Counted from the stretch's first letter, positions 17,916-25,962 are shown. The stretch: DNA of 64,000 bases from Nonomuraea gerenzanensis (GCF_020215645.1 NZ_CP084058.1:3968001-4032000); one strand, 5' to 3'. The notes: a model not told the origin generated them from the sequence alone. A program made the numbers and translations.

Positions 17916-19113
17916 CGACAACCCGTTGCCCAATCCTCGCCGTTCGCCGGATTCGGAGCCGCCGTTGCCTGCCTGGATGACTCTTCCCGGGTCGTTGGCG
18001 CAGCCTGGGGCGCCTGAGGTGGAGGGTGAGGATGGGGAGGTGGGGGGTGAGGGCACTGAGGCGGGCCCGGCCCCCGAGGTCGAGCCCGCCGGTGACAGCG
18101 CCCGTGCAAGTGCCCGTGAGGGCGCCGGTGACAGCGCCGGTGACGGTGGTGAGAGTGCCCGTGACGGCGCCGGTGGCGGTGACAGCGGCGCGGGTCGGCT
18201 TGACGCGGAGTTCGACGGCGCCGGGTCGGCGAGCCGTGGTGCGGCGGTGCTCGGCGCGGTGCGCGCGCCCGAGCAGGCGGCTGAGGCGGATGCGGAGCGG
18301 GACGACGCGTCCCTTGAGGCGGATGCGAGCCGTGAGGATGCGTCGTGGGTGGCAAGTGCCGGCTCTGAGGATGCGTCGCAGGGGGCGGATGCGCAGAGCG
18401 CCGGCGAGCGTGCCGGTGAGGGCGCGGGTGGGCCTGGCGCGGGGTTCGACGGTGCCGGGTCGGCGAGCGGCGGTGCGGTGGTGCTCGGCGCGGTGCCCGC
18501 GTCCGAGAAGGCCGCTGAGGAGGCGCAGGAGCAGGGGGCCGACGAGCCCGTTGGGCTCGGAAGTGGCGAAGGCCCGGCACTGGAGGCCGCCCTGGAGGCT
18601 ATCCTGCTGGTGGTGGACGAGCCGGTCGCCGAGGTGACCCTCGCCCAGGTGCTGGAGCGGCCCACGCACGAGGTGACCACCGCACTGCGCGCCCTGTCGG
18701 CGGAATATACCGCCGCCGGCCGGGGTTTTGACCTGAGACAAGTCGCGGGCGGCTGGCGGTTCTACACGCGGGCCGACTGCGCGCCGCTGGTCGAGCGGTT
18801 CGTACGCGACGGCCAGCAGACGCGGCTGACCCAGGCCGCGCTGGAGACACTGGCGGTCGTGGCCTACCGGCAGCCGGTGAGCCGTGCCCGCGTCGCCGCG
18901 GTGCGCGGCGTCAACAGCGACGGCGTCATGCGGACACTCGTCGCCAGGGGGCTGGTCGAGGAGGCCGGCACCGACCCGGAGAGCCAGGCAGTGCTCTACC
19001 GGACAAGCTCATACTTCCTTGAACGTCTGGGACTGCGGGATCTGAGCGAGCTCCCCGAGCTCGCGCCCTTCCTCCCCGACGACGTGGAGAATCTCGAGGA
19101 GACAACAAAGTGA
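17908..19113 (+). CDS. scpB: Segregation and condensation protein B with long repetitive N-terminal extension
   Basis: The ScpB core occupies only residues about 223-401. ALEAALEAILLVVDEPVAEV starts it, then RGFDLRQVAGGWRFYTRADC, TQAALETLAVVAYRQPVSRA and VNSDGVMRTLVARGLVEEAG follow; these are the tandem winged helices that dimerise and bind ScpA. The first 220 residues are a low-complexity Ala/Gly/Glu/Asp tract, with an internal imperfect duplication: EFDGAGSASRGAAVLGAVRA and, about 80 residues later, GFDGAGSASGGAVVLGAVPA, separated by Asp-Ala-Ser repeats. Typical ScpB proteins are about 200 residues, so this one is doubled in size by disorder. The start ATG 17908 overlaps scpA. Confidence 0.93.
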   Translation: MTDDNPLPNPRRSPDSEPPLPAWMTLPGSLAQPGAPEVEGEDGEVGGEGTEAGPAPEVEPAGDSARASAREGAGDSAGDGGESARDGAGGGDSGAGRLDAEFDGAGSASRGAAVLGAVRAPEQAAEADAERDDASLEADASREDASWVASAGSEDASQGADAQSAGERAGEGAGGPGAGFDGAGSASGGAVVLGAVPASEKAAEEAQEQGADEPVGLGSGEGPALEAALEAILLVVDEPVAEVTLAQVLERPTHEVTTALRALSAEYTAAGRGFDLRQVAGGWRFYTRADCAPLVERFVRDGQQTRLTQAALETLAVVAYRQPVSRARVAAVRGVNSDGVMRTLVARGLVEEAGTDPESQAVLYRTSSYFLERLGLRDLSELPELAPFLPDDVENLEETTK

Positions 19114-21008
19114 TCAACAGGCGTAGCACCCCGTCCGGTGATGGACGCGGTCGTGGACGTACCGGCGGCTCGGGCCGCGGCGGGCGTCCCGCCTTCCGCT
19201 CCGACGACACCCGGGGCGGTGCCCGCGGCGGCTTCCGCCGCGACGACGACGATTCCCGCGGCACCGGCGGCGGCCCGCGCCGCGACGGTGGTTTCCGCGA
19301 CGGTGGCTTCCGTGACGGTGGCTTCCGTGACGGTGGTTTCCGTGACAGCTCCTCGCGCGACTCCCTGCGCGCCGACCGGGGCGGCGTCCGCGCCCGGTAC
19401 GGAGGCAGGCGCGACGGCGAGAACGACGGCCGTTCCTCCCGCGACGAGCGGTTCGCCGGCCGTGAGGGCCGTTCCACCGGTCGTGGCGACCGGTCTGACG
19501 ACCGCAGCACCCGCTTCGGAGACCGTGGTGACCGTGGCACCCGCTCCGTGGACCGTGGCGAGCGTGGCGCCGGTTTCGGCGACCGTGGCGAGCGTAACGA
19601 CCGCTTCGGCGAGCGCGGTGACCGCTTCGGCGGCCGTGGCGACCGGTTCGGTGGCAGCGGCGACCGCGGGGGCCGCTTCGGCGGTGGCGGTGACCGTGAG
19701 GACCGCTTCGGCGCCCGTAGTGGGCGTCCCGCTCGTGACGACCGCTTTGGCGGTCGCGGCGACCGTCCGGCTCGTGACGACCGTTTCGGTGGCCGGAGCG
19801 ACCGTCCGGCTCGTGACGACCGTTTCGGTGGTCGGAGCGACCGTCCCGCTCGCGACGACCGTTACGGCCGCGGCGAGCGTCACGAGCGCCCCGCCCGCGC
19901 CGAGGACCGGGGCGGCTACCGTCCCCAGACCCGTGACGACTACCGCGACGGCGGGCGCGACGACCGGGCCGGTGGTTTCCGGGCCGGGCGGAGCGGCCGC
20001 AGGGAGGACGCCGCCCCCAGGGCGGCGAGCTCGACCCGCTCCCGCTACGGCAAGCGCGACGGCGACGCCAGGCAGCCGGGAGCAGGCGGCGACCGCCGCA
20101 CCTCCCGGGCGCCGCGCCGCGACGACGTGCAGACCATCGGGGGCGGCGCCAGGCGCGGCGGCACCGGCTCGCAGGGTTACAGCAGCCCGCAGCACAGCAG
20201 GGTGAAGGCCGCGCGGCAGCCCATCCGCGACCGCGACCTCTTCCCCGAGGGCTACACCGACGAGCGCGACACCACCGAGGTCCCCGGCGGCGTCCGGCTG
20301 CAGAAGGTGCTCGCCCAGGCGGGCGTGGCCAGCCGCAGGGCCTGCGAGGAGATGATCGGCGAGGGCCGCGTCACCGTGAACGGCCAGGTCGTGCGCCGGT
20401 TCGGGGCCAAGGTCGACCCCGCGACGCAGATCATCCACGTGGACGGCAAGCGCATCCCGACGGCGCCCGACCTCGTCTACTACGCGCTGAACAAGCCCAT
20501 CGGCGTCGTCTCCACGATGGACGACCCGCAGGGCCGCCCGTGCCTGGCCGACTACGTCGAGGAGCTGGCGCCCCGGCTGTTCCACGTGGGCAGGCTCGAC
20601 ACCGAGACCGAGGGCCTGCTGCTGCTCACCAACGACGGCGAGCTGGCCAACAGGCTGACGCACCCCAGCTACGGCGTGCAGAAGAAGTACTGGGCCAAGG
20701 TGCCGGGGCCGATCCCGCGTGACCTGGGCCGCAGGCTCAAGCAGGGCATCGAGCTGGAGGACGGCATCGTCAAGGCCGACTCGTTCTCGATCGTGCAGGA
20801 GCACGGTCAGCAGGCGCTGGTGGAGGTCGTGCTGCACGAGGGCCGCAAGCACGTCGTGCGGCGGATGCTGGAGGAGGCCGGTCACCGCGTGATCGACCTG
20901 GCCAGGATCGAGTTCGGGCCGGTGAAGCTGGGCAGGACCAAGCCCGGCACCGTCAGGGCGCTGACCTTGAAGGAAGTCGGCGAGCTGTACGCGGCCGTGA
21001 AGCTGTAA
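19110..21008 (+). CDS. Pseudouridine synthase (RluB/RsuA family) with long Arg/Gly/Asp-rich N-terminal tail
   Basis: The enzyme domain is C-terminal. An S4 RNA-binding domain (about 393-450: VRLQKVLAQAGVASRRACEE, GRVTVNGQVV) precedes a pseudouridine synthase domain carrying the catalytic-Asp motif HVGRLDTETEGLLLLTNDG, then KKYWAKVPG and VVLHEGRKHVVRRMLEEAGH. It isomerises uridine in 23S or 16S rRNA. The first roughly 390 residues are disordered, rich in Arg, Gly, Asp and Phe, with tandem RDGGF units and later DRFGG-x-x-DRPARD units. Homologues in other actinomycetes also carry basic Gly-rich tails, but this one is unusually long and regular. It starts at GTG 19110, overlapping the scpB stop. 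Confidence 0.92.
   Translation: MINRRSTPSGDGRGRGRTGGSGRGGRPAFRSDDTRGGARGGFRRDDDDSRGTGGGPRRDGGFRDGGFRDGGFRDGGFRDSSSRDSLRADRGGVRARYGGRRDGENDGRSSRDERFAGREGRSTGRGDRSDDRSTRFGDRGDRGTRSVDRGERGAGFGDRGERNDRFGERGDRFGGRGDRFGGSGDRGGRFGGGGDREDRFGARSGRPARDDRFGGRGDRPARDDRFGGRSDRPARDDRFGGRSDRPARDDRYGRGERHERPARAEDRGGYRPQTRDDYRDGGRDDRAGGFRAGRSGRREDAAPRAASSTRSRYGKRDGDARQPGAGGDRRTSRAPRRDDVQTIGGGARRGGTGSQGYSSPQHSRVKAARQPIRDRDLFPEGYTDERDTTEVPGGVRLQKVLAQAGVASRRACEEMIGEGRVTVNGQVVRRFGAKVDPATQIIHVDGKRIPTAPDLVYYALNKPIGVVSTMDDPQGRPCLADYVEELAPRLFHVGRLDTETEGLLLLTNDGELANRLTHPSYGVQKKYWAKVPGPIPRDLGRRLKQGIELEDGIVKADSFSIVQEHGQQALVEVVLHEGRKHVVRRMLEEAGHRVIDLARIEFGPVKLGRTKPGTVRALTLKEVGELYAAVKL
19285..19860 (+). repeat. In-frame tandem repeats encoding RGG/FGD-type tail of the pseudouridine synthase
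   Basis: Near 19285-19345 a 15-bp unit coding RDGGF is repeated four to five times. Around 19737-19860 a 39-bp unit coding DDRFGGRxDRPAR is repeated three to four times with few changes. Between them a looser FGDRGER/FGGRGDR pattern continues. Because the units are multiples of 3 bp and GC-rich, several other frames also stay open here; they are not genes. Confidence 0.8.
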
Positions 21009-21024
21009 TCTGGCCGGACGAAGG

Positions 21025-21050
21025 AGCCCGTGCGTACCTCCGCACGGGCT
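21025..21050 (+). terminator. Perfect hairpin between the pseudouridine synthase gene and aroH
   Basis: AGCCCGTGCG (21025-21034) pairs with CGCACGGGCT (21041-21050) over a 6-nt loop, 17 bp after the stop codon. No T-run follows. It could end the parA-scpAB-rluB transcript or form the leader of aroH. Confidence 0.55.
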
Positions 21051-21079
21051 TCGCGGTTATGGGGAAGGGGACCAACCAC

Positions 21080-21439
21080 ATGGTGCGGGCGATCCGTGGG
21101 GCGATCCAGGTGGACGCCAACGACCGCGACTCGGTCATCTCCGGGACGACCGAGCTGGTCAACGCGATCATGGGGCGCAACAACCTGACCCCGGACGACG
21201 TGATCAGCGTGTTGTTCACGGCCACGCCCGACCTGACGGCGGAGTTCCCGGCGCTCGCGGCCCGCAAGCTGGGTTTCCACGAGGTGCCGCTGATCTGCTG
21301 CACCGAGATCGACGTGCCGGGCGCGCTGCCGCGCGTCGTGCGGCTCATGGCGCACGTGGAGACCGACCGCCCGCGTTCGGAGATCCAGCACGTCTATCTG
21401 CGCGGTGCGGTGGCGCTGCGCCAGGACATCGCCCAGTAG
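21080..21439 (+). CDS. aroH: Chorismate mutase, AroH type
   Basis: The 119-residue protein matches the trimeric AroH chorismate mutase of Bacillus subtilis type. MVRAIRGAIQVDANDRDS contains the active-site Arg region. IMGRNNLTPDDVISVLFTATPDLTAEFPA, VPLICCTEIDVPGALPRVVRL and IQHVYLRGAVALRQDI follow in the known order. It converts chorismate to prephenate for Phe and Tyr synthesis. ATG 21080 was preferred over the frame's first ATG at 21059 because homologues begin with this MxxRxIRGA pattern and a purine-rich GAAGGGGA lies upstream. The next gene, 88 bp on, is prephenate dehydrogenase, the following pathway step. Confidence 0.93.
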   Translation: MVRAIRGAIQVDANDRDSVISGTTELVNAIMGRNNLTPDDVISVLFTATPDLTAEFPALAARKLGFHEVPLICCTEIDVPGALPRVVRLMAHVETDRPRSEIQHVYLRGAVALRQDIAQ

Positions 21440-21527
21440 CCGCCACCCGGAGCGTCCCCGTCAAGCGCGCGGCAAGCCGGCCGCGCGACACTACCAGCCC
21501 GTCGGCCCGACAACTCAGGACATCGAG

Positions 21528-22622
21528 ATGGAACTTCGTACCGTGCTCGTCGTCGGCACCGGTCTCATCGGCACCTCCGCGGCGCTGGCGCTGCGCAAGC
21601 GCGGGGTGCGGGTGCTGCTCGCCGACCGCGAGCAGGGCGCCGTGCGGCTGGCACGGGAGCTCGGCGCCGGCGAGGAGTGGCAGCCCATGAAGGGCGAGCA
21701 GCCGGCCGAGCGGGTGGACCTGGCGATCATCGCGGTGCCGCCGGCCCACGTGGCGACCGAGCTGCTGGCGCTGCAGCGCCTCGACGCGGCCCGCTTCTAC
21801 ACCGACGTCGCCAGCGTCAAGGCCGAGCCCATCCACCGGGCCGCGCAGCTCGGCTGCGACCTGGCCAGCTACGTCGCCTCCCATCCGCTGGCCGGCCGCG
21901 AGAAGTCGGGGCCGGGCGCGGCCAGGGACGACCTGTTCCTCGGCCGTCCGTGGGCGCTGTGCCCGACGGAGGAGGCCGATCCCGAGGCGAAGGCGGCGGT
22001 GCTGCGGCTGATCGAGCTGTGCGGCGCCAACGCCGTCGAGGTGAGCGCGATCGACCACGACCGGGCGGTCGCCGTGGTGTCCCACGCGCCGCACGTGGCT
22101 GCCTCCGCCGTGGCAGCCCGCCTGGCCGACGCCACCGACGTCGCGCTGGGGCTGGCCGGGCAGGGCGTGCGCGACGTGACGCGGATCGCGGGCAGCGACC
22201 CGGGGCTGTGGCTGGGCATCCTGTCGGGCAACGCCTCGCCGGTCGCCGAGGTGCTGGAGGCCGTGGCCAACGACCTGGCCGAGGCGGCAGGCGCGCTGCG
22301 TGCCCTGGCCGACGGCGACGGCACCGCCACCAACGAGATCACCCAGCTGCTCAAGCGCGGCGTGGTCGGCCACGACCGCATCCCGGGCAAGCACGGCGGC
22401 CCCGCCTCCTCCTACGCCGTCGTCCAGGTCGTCATCGGCGACCGGCCCGGCCAGCTCGCCCGGCTGTTCCAGGCGTGCGACGAGGTCGGCGTCAACGTCG
22501 AGGACGTGCGCCTGGAGCACGCCCCCGGCCTGCCCCTGGGCATCGCCGAGCTGTCGGTGGAGCCCGACGCGGCCACCGCGCTCACCGAGGCCCTGCACGA
22601 GCGCGGCTGGCAGGTTCCCTAG
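21528..22622 (+). CDS. tyrA: Prephenate dehydrogenase with C-terminal ACT domain
   Basis: This 364-residue enzyme has an NAD-binding Rossmann start (VLVVGTGLIGTSAALALRKRG), LAIIAVPPAH, TDVASVKAEPI and the active-site SHPLAGREKSGPGAARDDLF. The helical domain includes DHDRAVAVVSHAPHV. An ACT-like domain closes the protein (YAVVQVVIGDRPGQLARLFQ, then VNVEDVRLEHAPG), suggesting feedback by tyrosine. It oxidatively decarboxylates prephenate to 4-hydroxyphenylpyruvate. It starts at ATG 21528; the frame is open to 21405 but that stretch overlaps aroH. In Streptomyces tyrA is followed directly by cmk; here a 5.4-kb block intervenes. Confidence 0.93.
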   Translation: MELRTVLVVGTGLIGTSAALALRKRGVRVLLADREQGAVRLARELGAGEEWQPMKGEQPAERVDLAIIAVPPAHVATELLALQRLDAARFYTDVASVKAEPIHRAAQLGCDLASYVASHPLAGREKSGPGAARDDLFLGRPWALCPTEEADPEAKAAVLRLIELCGANAVEVSAIDHDRAVAVVSHAPHVAASAVAARLADATDVALGLAGQGVRDVTRIAGSDPGLWLGILSGNASPVAEVLEAVANDLAEAAGALRALADGDGTATNEITQLLKRGVVGHDRIPGKHGGPASSYAVVQVVIGDRPGQLARLFQACDEVGVNVEDVRLEHAPGLPLGIAELSVEPDAATALTEALHERGWQVP

Positions 22623-22639
22623 GAGCTTCCGCGTGCAGA

Positions 22640-22667
22640 TGTCACATCCGCGCCTCCTCGATCCGTC
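22640..22667 (+). promoter_or_regulatory. ECF41-type sigma factor promoter
   Basis: TGTCACA (22640-22646) is followed 17 bp later by CGTC (22664-22667). These two elements are the -35 and -10 reported for ECF41-group sigma factors, whose targets are carboxymuconolactone decarboxylases, oxidoreductases and epimerases. The gene downstream is an oxidoreductase. The -35 sits inside the palindrome GATGTCACATC (22638-22648). The sigma factor gene is not in this window. Confidence 0.6.
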
Positions 22668-22689
22668 TGCAAGCACGAATCGAGGAGGC
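22652..22689 (+). promoter_or_regulatory. Perfect inverted repeat covering the ribosome binding site
   Basis: GCCTCCTCGAT (22652-22662) is the exact complement of ATCGAGGAGGC (22679-22689), with a 16-nt loop. The right arm contains the Shine-Dalgarno GAGGAGG of the flavoprotein gene. In RNA reading through from tyrA the site would be hidden. RNA started at the ECF41 promoter would begin near 22674 and lack the left arm. Confidence 0.6.
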
Positions 22690-22696
22690 AACGAAG

Positions 22697-23905
22697 ATGA
22701 CCGACATCCTGGTACTCGGCGGAGGCTACACCGGCGTCACGGCGGCCATCAGGCTCGCGCGCAAGGCCCGCTCCACGGGCGCGCGCGTCACGCTGGTGAA
22801 CGCCTCCCCCAGGTTCACCGAGCGGCTGCGCCTGCACCAGACGGCGGCGGGCGAGCGGCTGGCCGATCACGCGCTGAGCGACGTGCTGGCGGGCAGCGGC
22901 GTCGAGCTGGTGGTGGGCCGGGTGGCCGCGATCGACCCTGAGCTGCGGCAGGTCCGGCTCCACAGCGACGCCCCGGAGCGGCCCGCGCTGGACGGCGACG
23001 CCGCTCCTCACGGCGACGCCGCTGAGCCCCCCGTGCTCCGCTACGACAAGCTGATCTACGCCCTCGGCACCGTCACCGACGCGACCGTCCCCGGCGTCGC
23101 CGAGCACGCCCACGTCTTCGACGACTACACGGCCACCGTCCGCCTGTCACGGCGGCTGGACACGCTCACCCGCGGCACGGTCGTCGTGGCAGGCGGCGGC
23201 CTGACCGGCGTCGAGGCGGTCACCGAGCTGGCCGAGGCCCGCCCGCACCTGCGCGTCGTCCTGCTGACCAGGGGACGCCCCGGGTCGATGATGGGCCAGG
23301 CCGCCCGCGCGTACCTGGACAGGGCGCTGGAGCGGCTCGGCGTCGAGGTGCGCTCCGGCGTGAGCATCACCAAGGTGCTGCCCGACGGCGTCGAGCTGGG
23401 CGACGGCGAGCTGATCCACTCCGACGCCACGATCTGGACCACCGGCACCCGGGCGCTGCCGCTGGCCGCCGAGGCGGGGCTGAGCGTGGACGCGCGCGGC
23501 CGGATCGTGGTGGACGAGGTGCTGCGCTCGGTCTCCCACCCCGACGTGTACGCGGTCGGCGACGCCGCCGCCATCACCCAGAAGTTCGGCGTCATGCACG
23601 GCACCTGCCAGGGCGGCATCCCCACGGGCCTGGGCGCGGCCGACTCGCTGGCCGCCACGCTGCGCGGCAGGACGCCCCCGCCGTTCAGGTTCGGGTACGT
23701 GCATCAGCCCGTGAGCCTCGGCAGGAAGGACGCCGTCATCCAGTTCACCCGCCCGGACGACTCCCCGCGCCGCGGGTACCTGACGGGCCGGGCGGCCATC
23801 GCCTACAAGGAGACGGTCAGCAGCAGCCCGATCACCCTGTGGAAGCTGCTCAAGCGCGGCCTGGTGCCGGTCCGGGTGTTCGGGTTGACGGCCGGGCGCG
23901 CATGA
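22697..23905 (+). CDS. NAD(P)/FAD-dependent oxidoreductase, NDH-2/AIF-like
   Basis: The 402-residue flavoprotein has two dinucleotide folds. The FAD site is DILVLGGGYTGVTAAIRLARK near residue 3. The NAD(P) site is GTVVVAGGGLTGVEAVTELAE around residue 160. ATIWTTGTRALPLAAEAGLS and the C-terminal FAD contact DVYAVGDAAAIT are also present. It resembles type II NADH dehydrogenases but lacks an obvious C-terminal membrane helix. ATG 22697 follows GAGGAGG, which lies in a perfect inverted repeat. An ECF41-type promoter just upstream suggests stress or sigma-dependent expression. Ring or quinone reduction is plausible but unproven. It ends convergent with the DUF2795 gene. Confidence 0.88.
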   Translation: MTDILVLGGGYTGVTAAIRLARKARSTGARVTLVNASPRFTERLRLHQTAAGERLADHALSDVLAGSGVELVVGRVAAIDPELRQVRLHSDAPERPALDGDAAPHGDAAEPPVLRYDKLIYALGTVTDATVPGVAEHAHVFDDYTATVRLSRRLDTLTRGTVVVAGGGLTGVEAVTELAEARPHLRVVLLTRGRPGSMMGQAARAYLDRALERLGVEVRSGVSITKVLPDGVELGDGELIHSDATIWTTGTRALPLAAEAGLSVDARGRIVVDEVLRSVSHPDVYAVGDAAAITQKFGVMHGTCQGGIPTGLGAADSLAATLRGRTPPPFRFGYVHQPVSLGRKDAVIQFTRPDDSPRRGYLTGRAAIAYKETVSSSPITLWKLLKRGLVPVRVFGLTAGRA

Positions 23906-23962
23906 CGGGGACGCGCGACGGGCGGGGCCCCGAGTGGCCCCGCCCAACGCACCCCCACGAAT

Positions 23963-24157
23963 TCAGCGTTTGGTGACCGCCTCGCTGACAGCGTTCGGGC
24001 CGTCGTACTGGCGGTCGGGCATGTTCTGCAGCGCCTGGACGATGTCGTCGCCCGCGTCGTGCTCACGGGCGGCCTTGACCAGGTCGTCCTTGGAGGCGGG
24101 GTAGTCGACCCCGCTCAGGTGCTTCTGCAGGTCGATCGGGTTGGGTGCAGTGCTCAT
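23963..24157 (-). CDS. DUF2795 small protein
   Basis: This 64-residue protein begins MSTAPNPIDLQKHLSGVDYP, then ASKDDLVKAAREHDAGDDIV and ALQNMPDRQYDGPNAVSEAV, which is the DUF2795 pattern (a small helical fold, possibly nucleic-acid or protein binding). Its function is unknown; such genes are abundant in actinobacteria. The ATG at 24157 was chosen because the longer open frame upstream runs through the neighbouring glycosyltransferase. It lies 20 bp after that gene on the same strand and may be co-transcribed. Confidence 0.8.
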   Translation of the reverse strand: MSTAPNPIDLQKHLSGVDYPASKDDLVKAAREHDAGDDIVQALQNMPDRQYDGPNAVSEAVTKR

Positions 24158-24177
24158 ACCCGCCTGCTGCCCCGCGT

Positions 24178-25074
24178 TCACGAGACGTAACGGCGGGCTC
24201 GCGAGTTCTCCTGCGAGGCCTCCAGGCTCGCCAGCCTGGCCTCCACGCGTGGCGGCACGCGCCGCCGCTCGGCCAGCACCCACGGCAGCCCGCGCAGGGC
24301 GTCCAGGGCCGCCAGCGCCGACACGCGGTCGCGCGGCACCGTCCTGGCCAGGTGCACGGTACGCCGCAGCGCCGCCCGCACCGGCCGCCGCAGCCAGGTG
24401 AACCAGAGCGTGTTGCGCAGCCCCACCCGCCGCCTGCCGTGCGAATCCCGCAGGGTCGAGGCCTGGTGGTGCACGGTCAGCTCCTCCAGGTAACACAGCT
24501 CCCAGCCCGCCGTGGCCAGGTCCACGGCCAGCAGCTCCTCCTCGCCGCCCAGCCACAGCCGCCGGTTGAAGCCGCCGCACTCCAGGAACGCCTCCCGCCG
24601 CAGCACCGACGCCCCCGCCAGGAAGCTGCCCAGCGCGGGGCCGGGCAGCCAGTCGGGCCCGCGTACGGGCGAGCCGCGCAGCTCGGCCACGATCGGGTCG
24701 TCGCGCCCGCCCGGCTCGGCCAGGATGCGGGCCGTCACGACGGCCAGGCGGGGATGGGCGTCCAGCACGTCGGCCGCCCGCGCCAGGGAGCCCGGCGCCC
24801 ACCACGTGTCGTCGTCGGCGAAGGCCACGTACGGCGTGCGCAGCCGCCCGACCCCCACGTTGCGGCCCACGGCGCCCAGGTTCTCGTCGAGGGCGACCAG
24901 GTCCACCTCGGGATAGGCGCGCGCGACGGCCTCGGCGGTGCCGTCGGTGGAGCCGTTGTCCACCAGCACCACCTGGGGCCGTTCCGGCAGCGCGAGCAGG
25001 CGGCCCAGCGCGGTGAGCGCCTCCTCGCGCCGGTTCCAGGTGATCACGACGGCGCCCACGCGCGGATCAGTCAT
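24178..25074 (-). CDS. Glycosyltransferase family 2 (second of a tandem pair)
   Basis: The 298-residue GT-A fold enzyme shows VGAVVITWNRREEALTALGR, VVLVDNGSTDGTAEAVAR, ALDENLGAVGRNVGVGRL and the metal-binding DxD region TPYVAFADDDTWWAPGSLAR. Later come AGASVLRREAFLECGGFN and the catalytic-base region GGEEELLAVDLATAGWELCY. No membrane helices are seen, so it is probably cytoplasmic. It is a close paralogue of the preceding gene, overlaps it by 8 bp, and both share the ADVLDAHPRLAV block. The donor and acceptor are unknown, and no polysaccharide polymerase or flippase lies nearby. Confidence 0.88.
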   Translation of the reverse strand: MTDPRVGAVVITWNRREEALTALGRLLALPERPQVVLVDNGSTDGTAEAVARAYPEVDLVALDENLGAVGRNVGVGRLRTPYVAFADDDTWWAPGSLARAADVLDAHPRLAVVTARILAEPGGRDDPIVAELRGSPVRGPDWLPGPALGSFLAGASVLRREAFLECGGFNRRLWLGGEEELLAVDLATAGWELCYLEELTVHHQASTLRDSHGRRRVGLRNTLWFTWLRRPVRAALRRTVHLARTVPRDRVSALAALDALRGLPWVLAERRRVPPRVEARLASLEASQENSRARRYVS

Positions 25075-25915
25075 CGGCCCGCTCCAGCGTGCGCCGCGCC
25101 CGTTCCACGGAGACCGGCAGCTCGCGCCGCTCCGCCAGCGCCCTCGGCAGCCTGCGCACCGCCGTACGCAGCCCCTCCCTGCCCGCCGAGCCGCTGCGCA
25201 GCGCCTGGAACGAGCGCCGCGCCACCACCCGCCACGGGCGGCGCAGCACGGCGGTCAGCACCGCGTTGCGCGCGGCCAGCACCTGCCTGCCGCGCGGGTC
25301 CCTGGCGGGCGAGGGGTGGTGGTGCGCCACCACGTCGTCCACGTACGCCAGCCCCCAGCCCTTGGCGGCCAGGTCCACGGCCAGCCGCTCCTCCTCGCCG
25401 AAGAAGAAGATCACGTCGTCGAAGCCTCCCGCGTCGAGGAACGCCTCCTTGCGCACCACCGCCCCGCACGCCAGGAACCCCAGCACGCTCGGCCCCGGCA
25501 GGTCCGCCTCGACGCCGAGCGGGGAGTGGCGCATCTGCTCCGACACCGGGTCCAGCCGCTCCTCGGGGCCGACCAGCACGCGCGCGCCCAGGACCGCCAG
25601 GCGCGGGTAGGCGTCCAGCACGTCGGCGGCCCGCTCCAGGGCGCCGGGCGCCCACCAGGAGTCGTCGTCGGCGAAGGCCACGTAGGGGGTCTCGGCCATC
25701 TGGACGCCGATGTTGCGGCCGGGGGCGCCCAGGTTCCTGCCCGCCTCGACCACGTGGACGTCGGGGAAGTGGCGCCGGACGAACGTGGCGGTGCCGTCCG
25801 TGGAGCCGTTGTCGACGAGGATCACCGGGCGTGGGTGCAGGGGGAGCGAGCGGGTCAGCGCCGGCAGCCGGTCCTTGCTCGCCACGACGACCGTGACGCG
25901 GGCTCCGTTCTTCAC
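25067..25915 (-). CDS. Glycosyltransferase family 2 (first of a tandem pair)
   Basis: This 282-residue GT2 enzyme is built like its neighbour: RVTVVVASKDRLPALTRSL, VILVDNGSTDGTATFVRRHF, GRNLGAPGRNIGVQMAETPY, then the DxD region YVAFADDDSWWAPGALERAA and GGFDDVIFFFGEEERLAVDL near the base. ATG 25915 begins with a short MKNGARVTVV lead. The two genes appear to be a local duplication, with conserved order of motifs and similar C-terminal Arg-rich helices (RRLPRALAERRELPVSVERA). It is divergent from the TetR gene across 117 bp. Confidence 0.88.
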   Translation of the reverse strand: MKNGARVTVVVASKDRLPALTRSLPLHPRPVILVDNGSTDGTATFVRRHFPDVHVVEAGRNLGAPGRNIGVQMAETPYVAFADDDSWWAPGALERAADVLDAYPRLAVLGARVLVGPEERLDPVSEQMRHSPLGVEADLPGPSVLGFLACGAVVRKEAFLDAGGFDDVIFFFGEEERLAVDLAAKGWGLAYVDDVVAHHHPSPARDPRGRQVLAARNAVLTAVLRRPWRVVARRSFQALRSGSAGREGLRTAVRRLPRALAERRELPVSVERARRTLERADD

Positions 25916-25962
25916 ACGATGTCACTTACCGGAGGGGACCGCCTTACTCCTCCACCGATCCG

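Noticed and set aside
17034..18680. 548-codon minus-strand ORF opposite scpA/scpB
   Set aside because: It mirrors the repetitive GC-rich scpB tail. The sequence is Ser/Pro/Ala low complexity without a domain, and the plus strand carries clear ScpA and ScpB.
18996..20885. 629-codon minus-strand ORF opposite the pseudouridine synthase
   Set aside because: It is a Val/Thr/Ala-rich shadow of the repeat tail; the plus frame has S4 and catalytic motifs.
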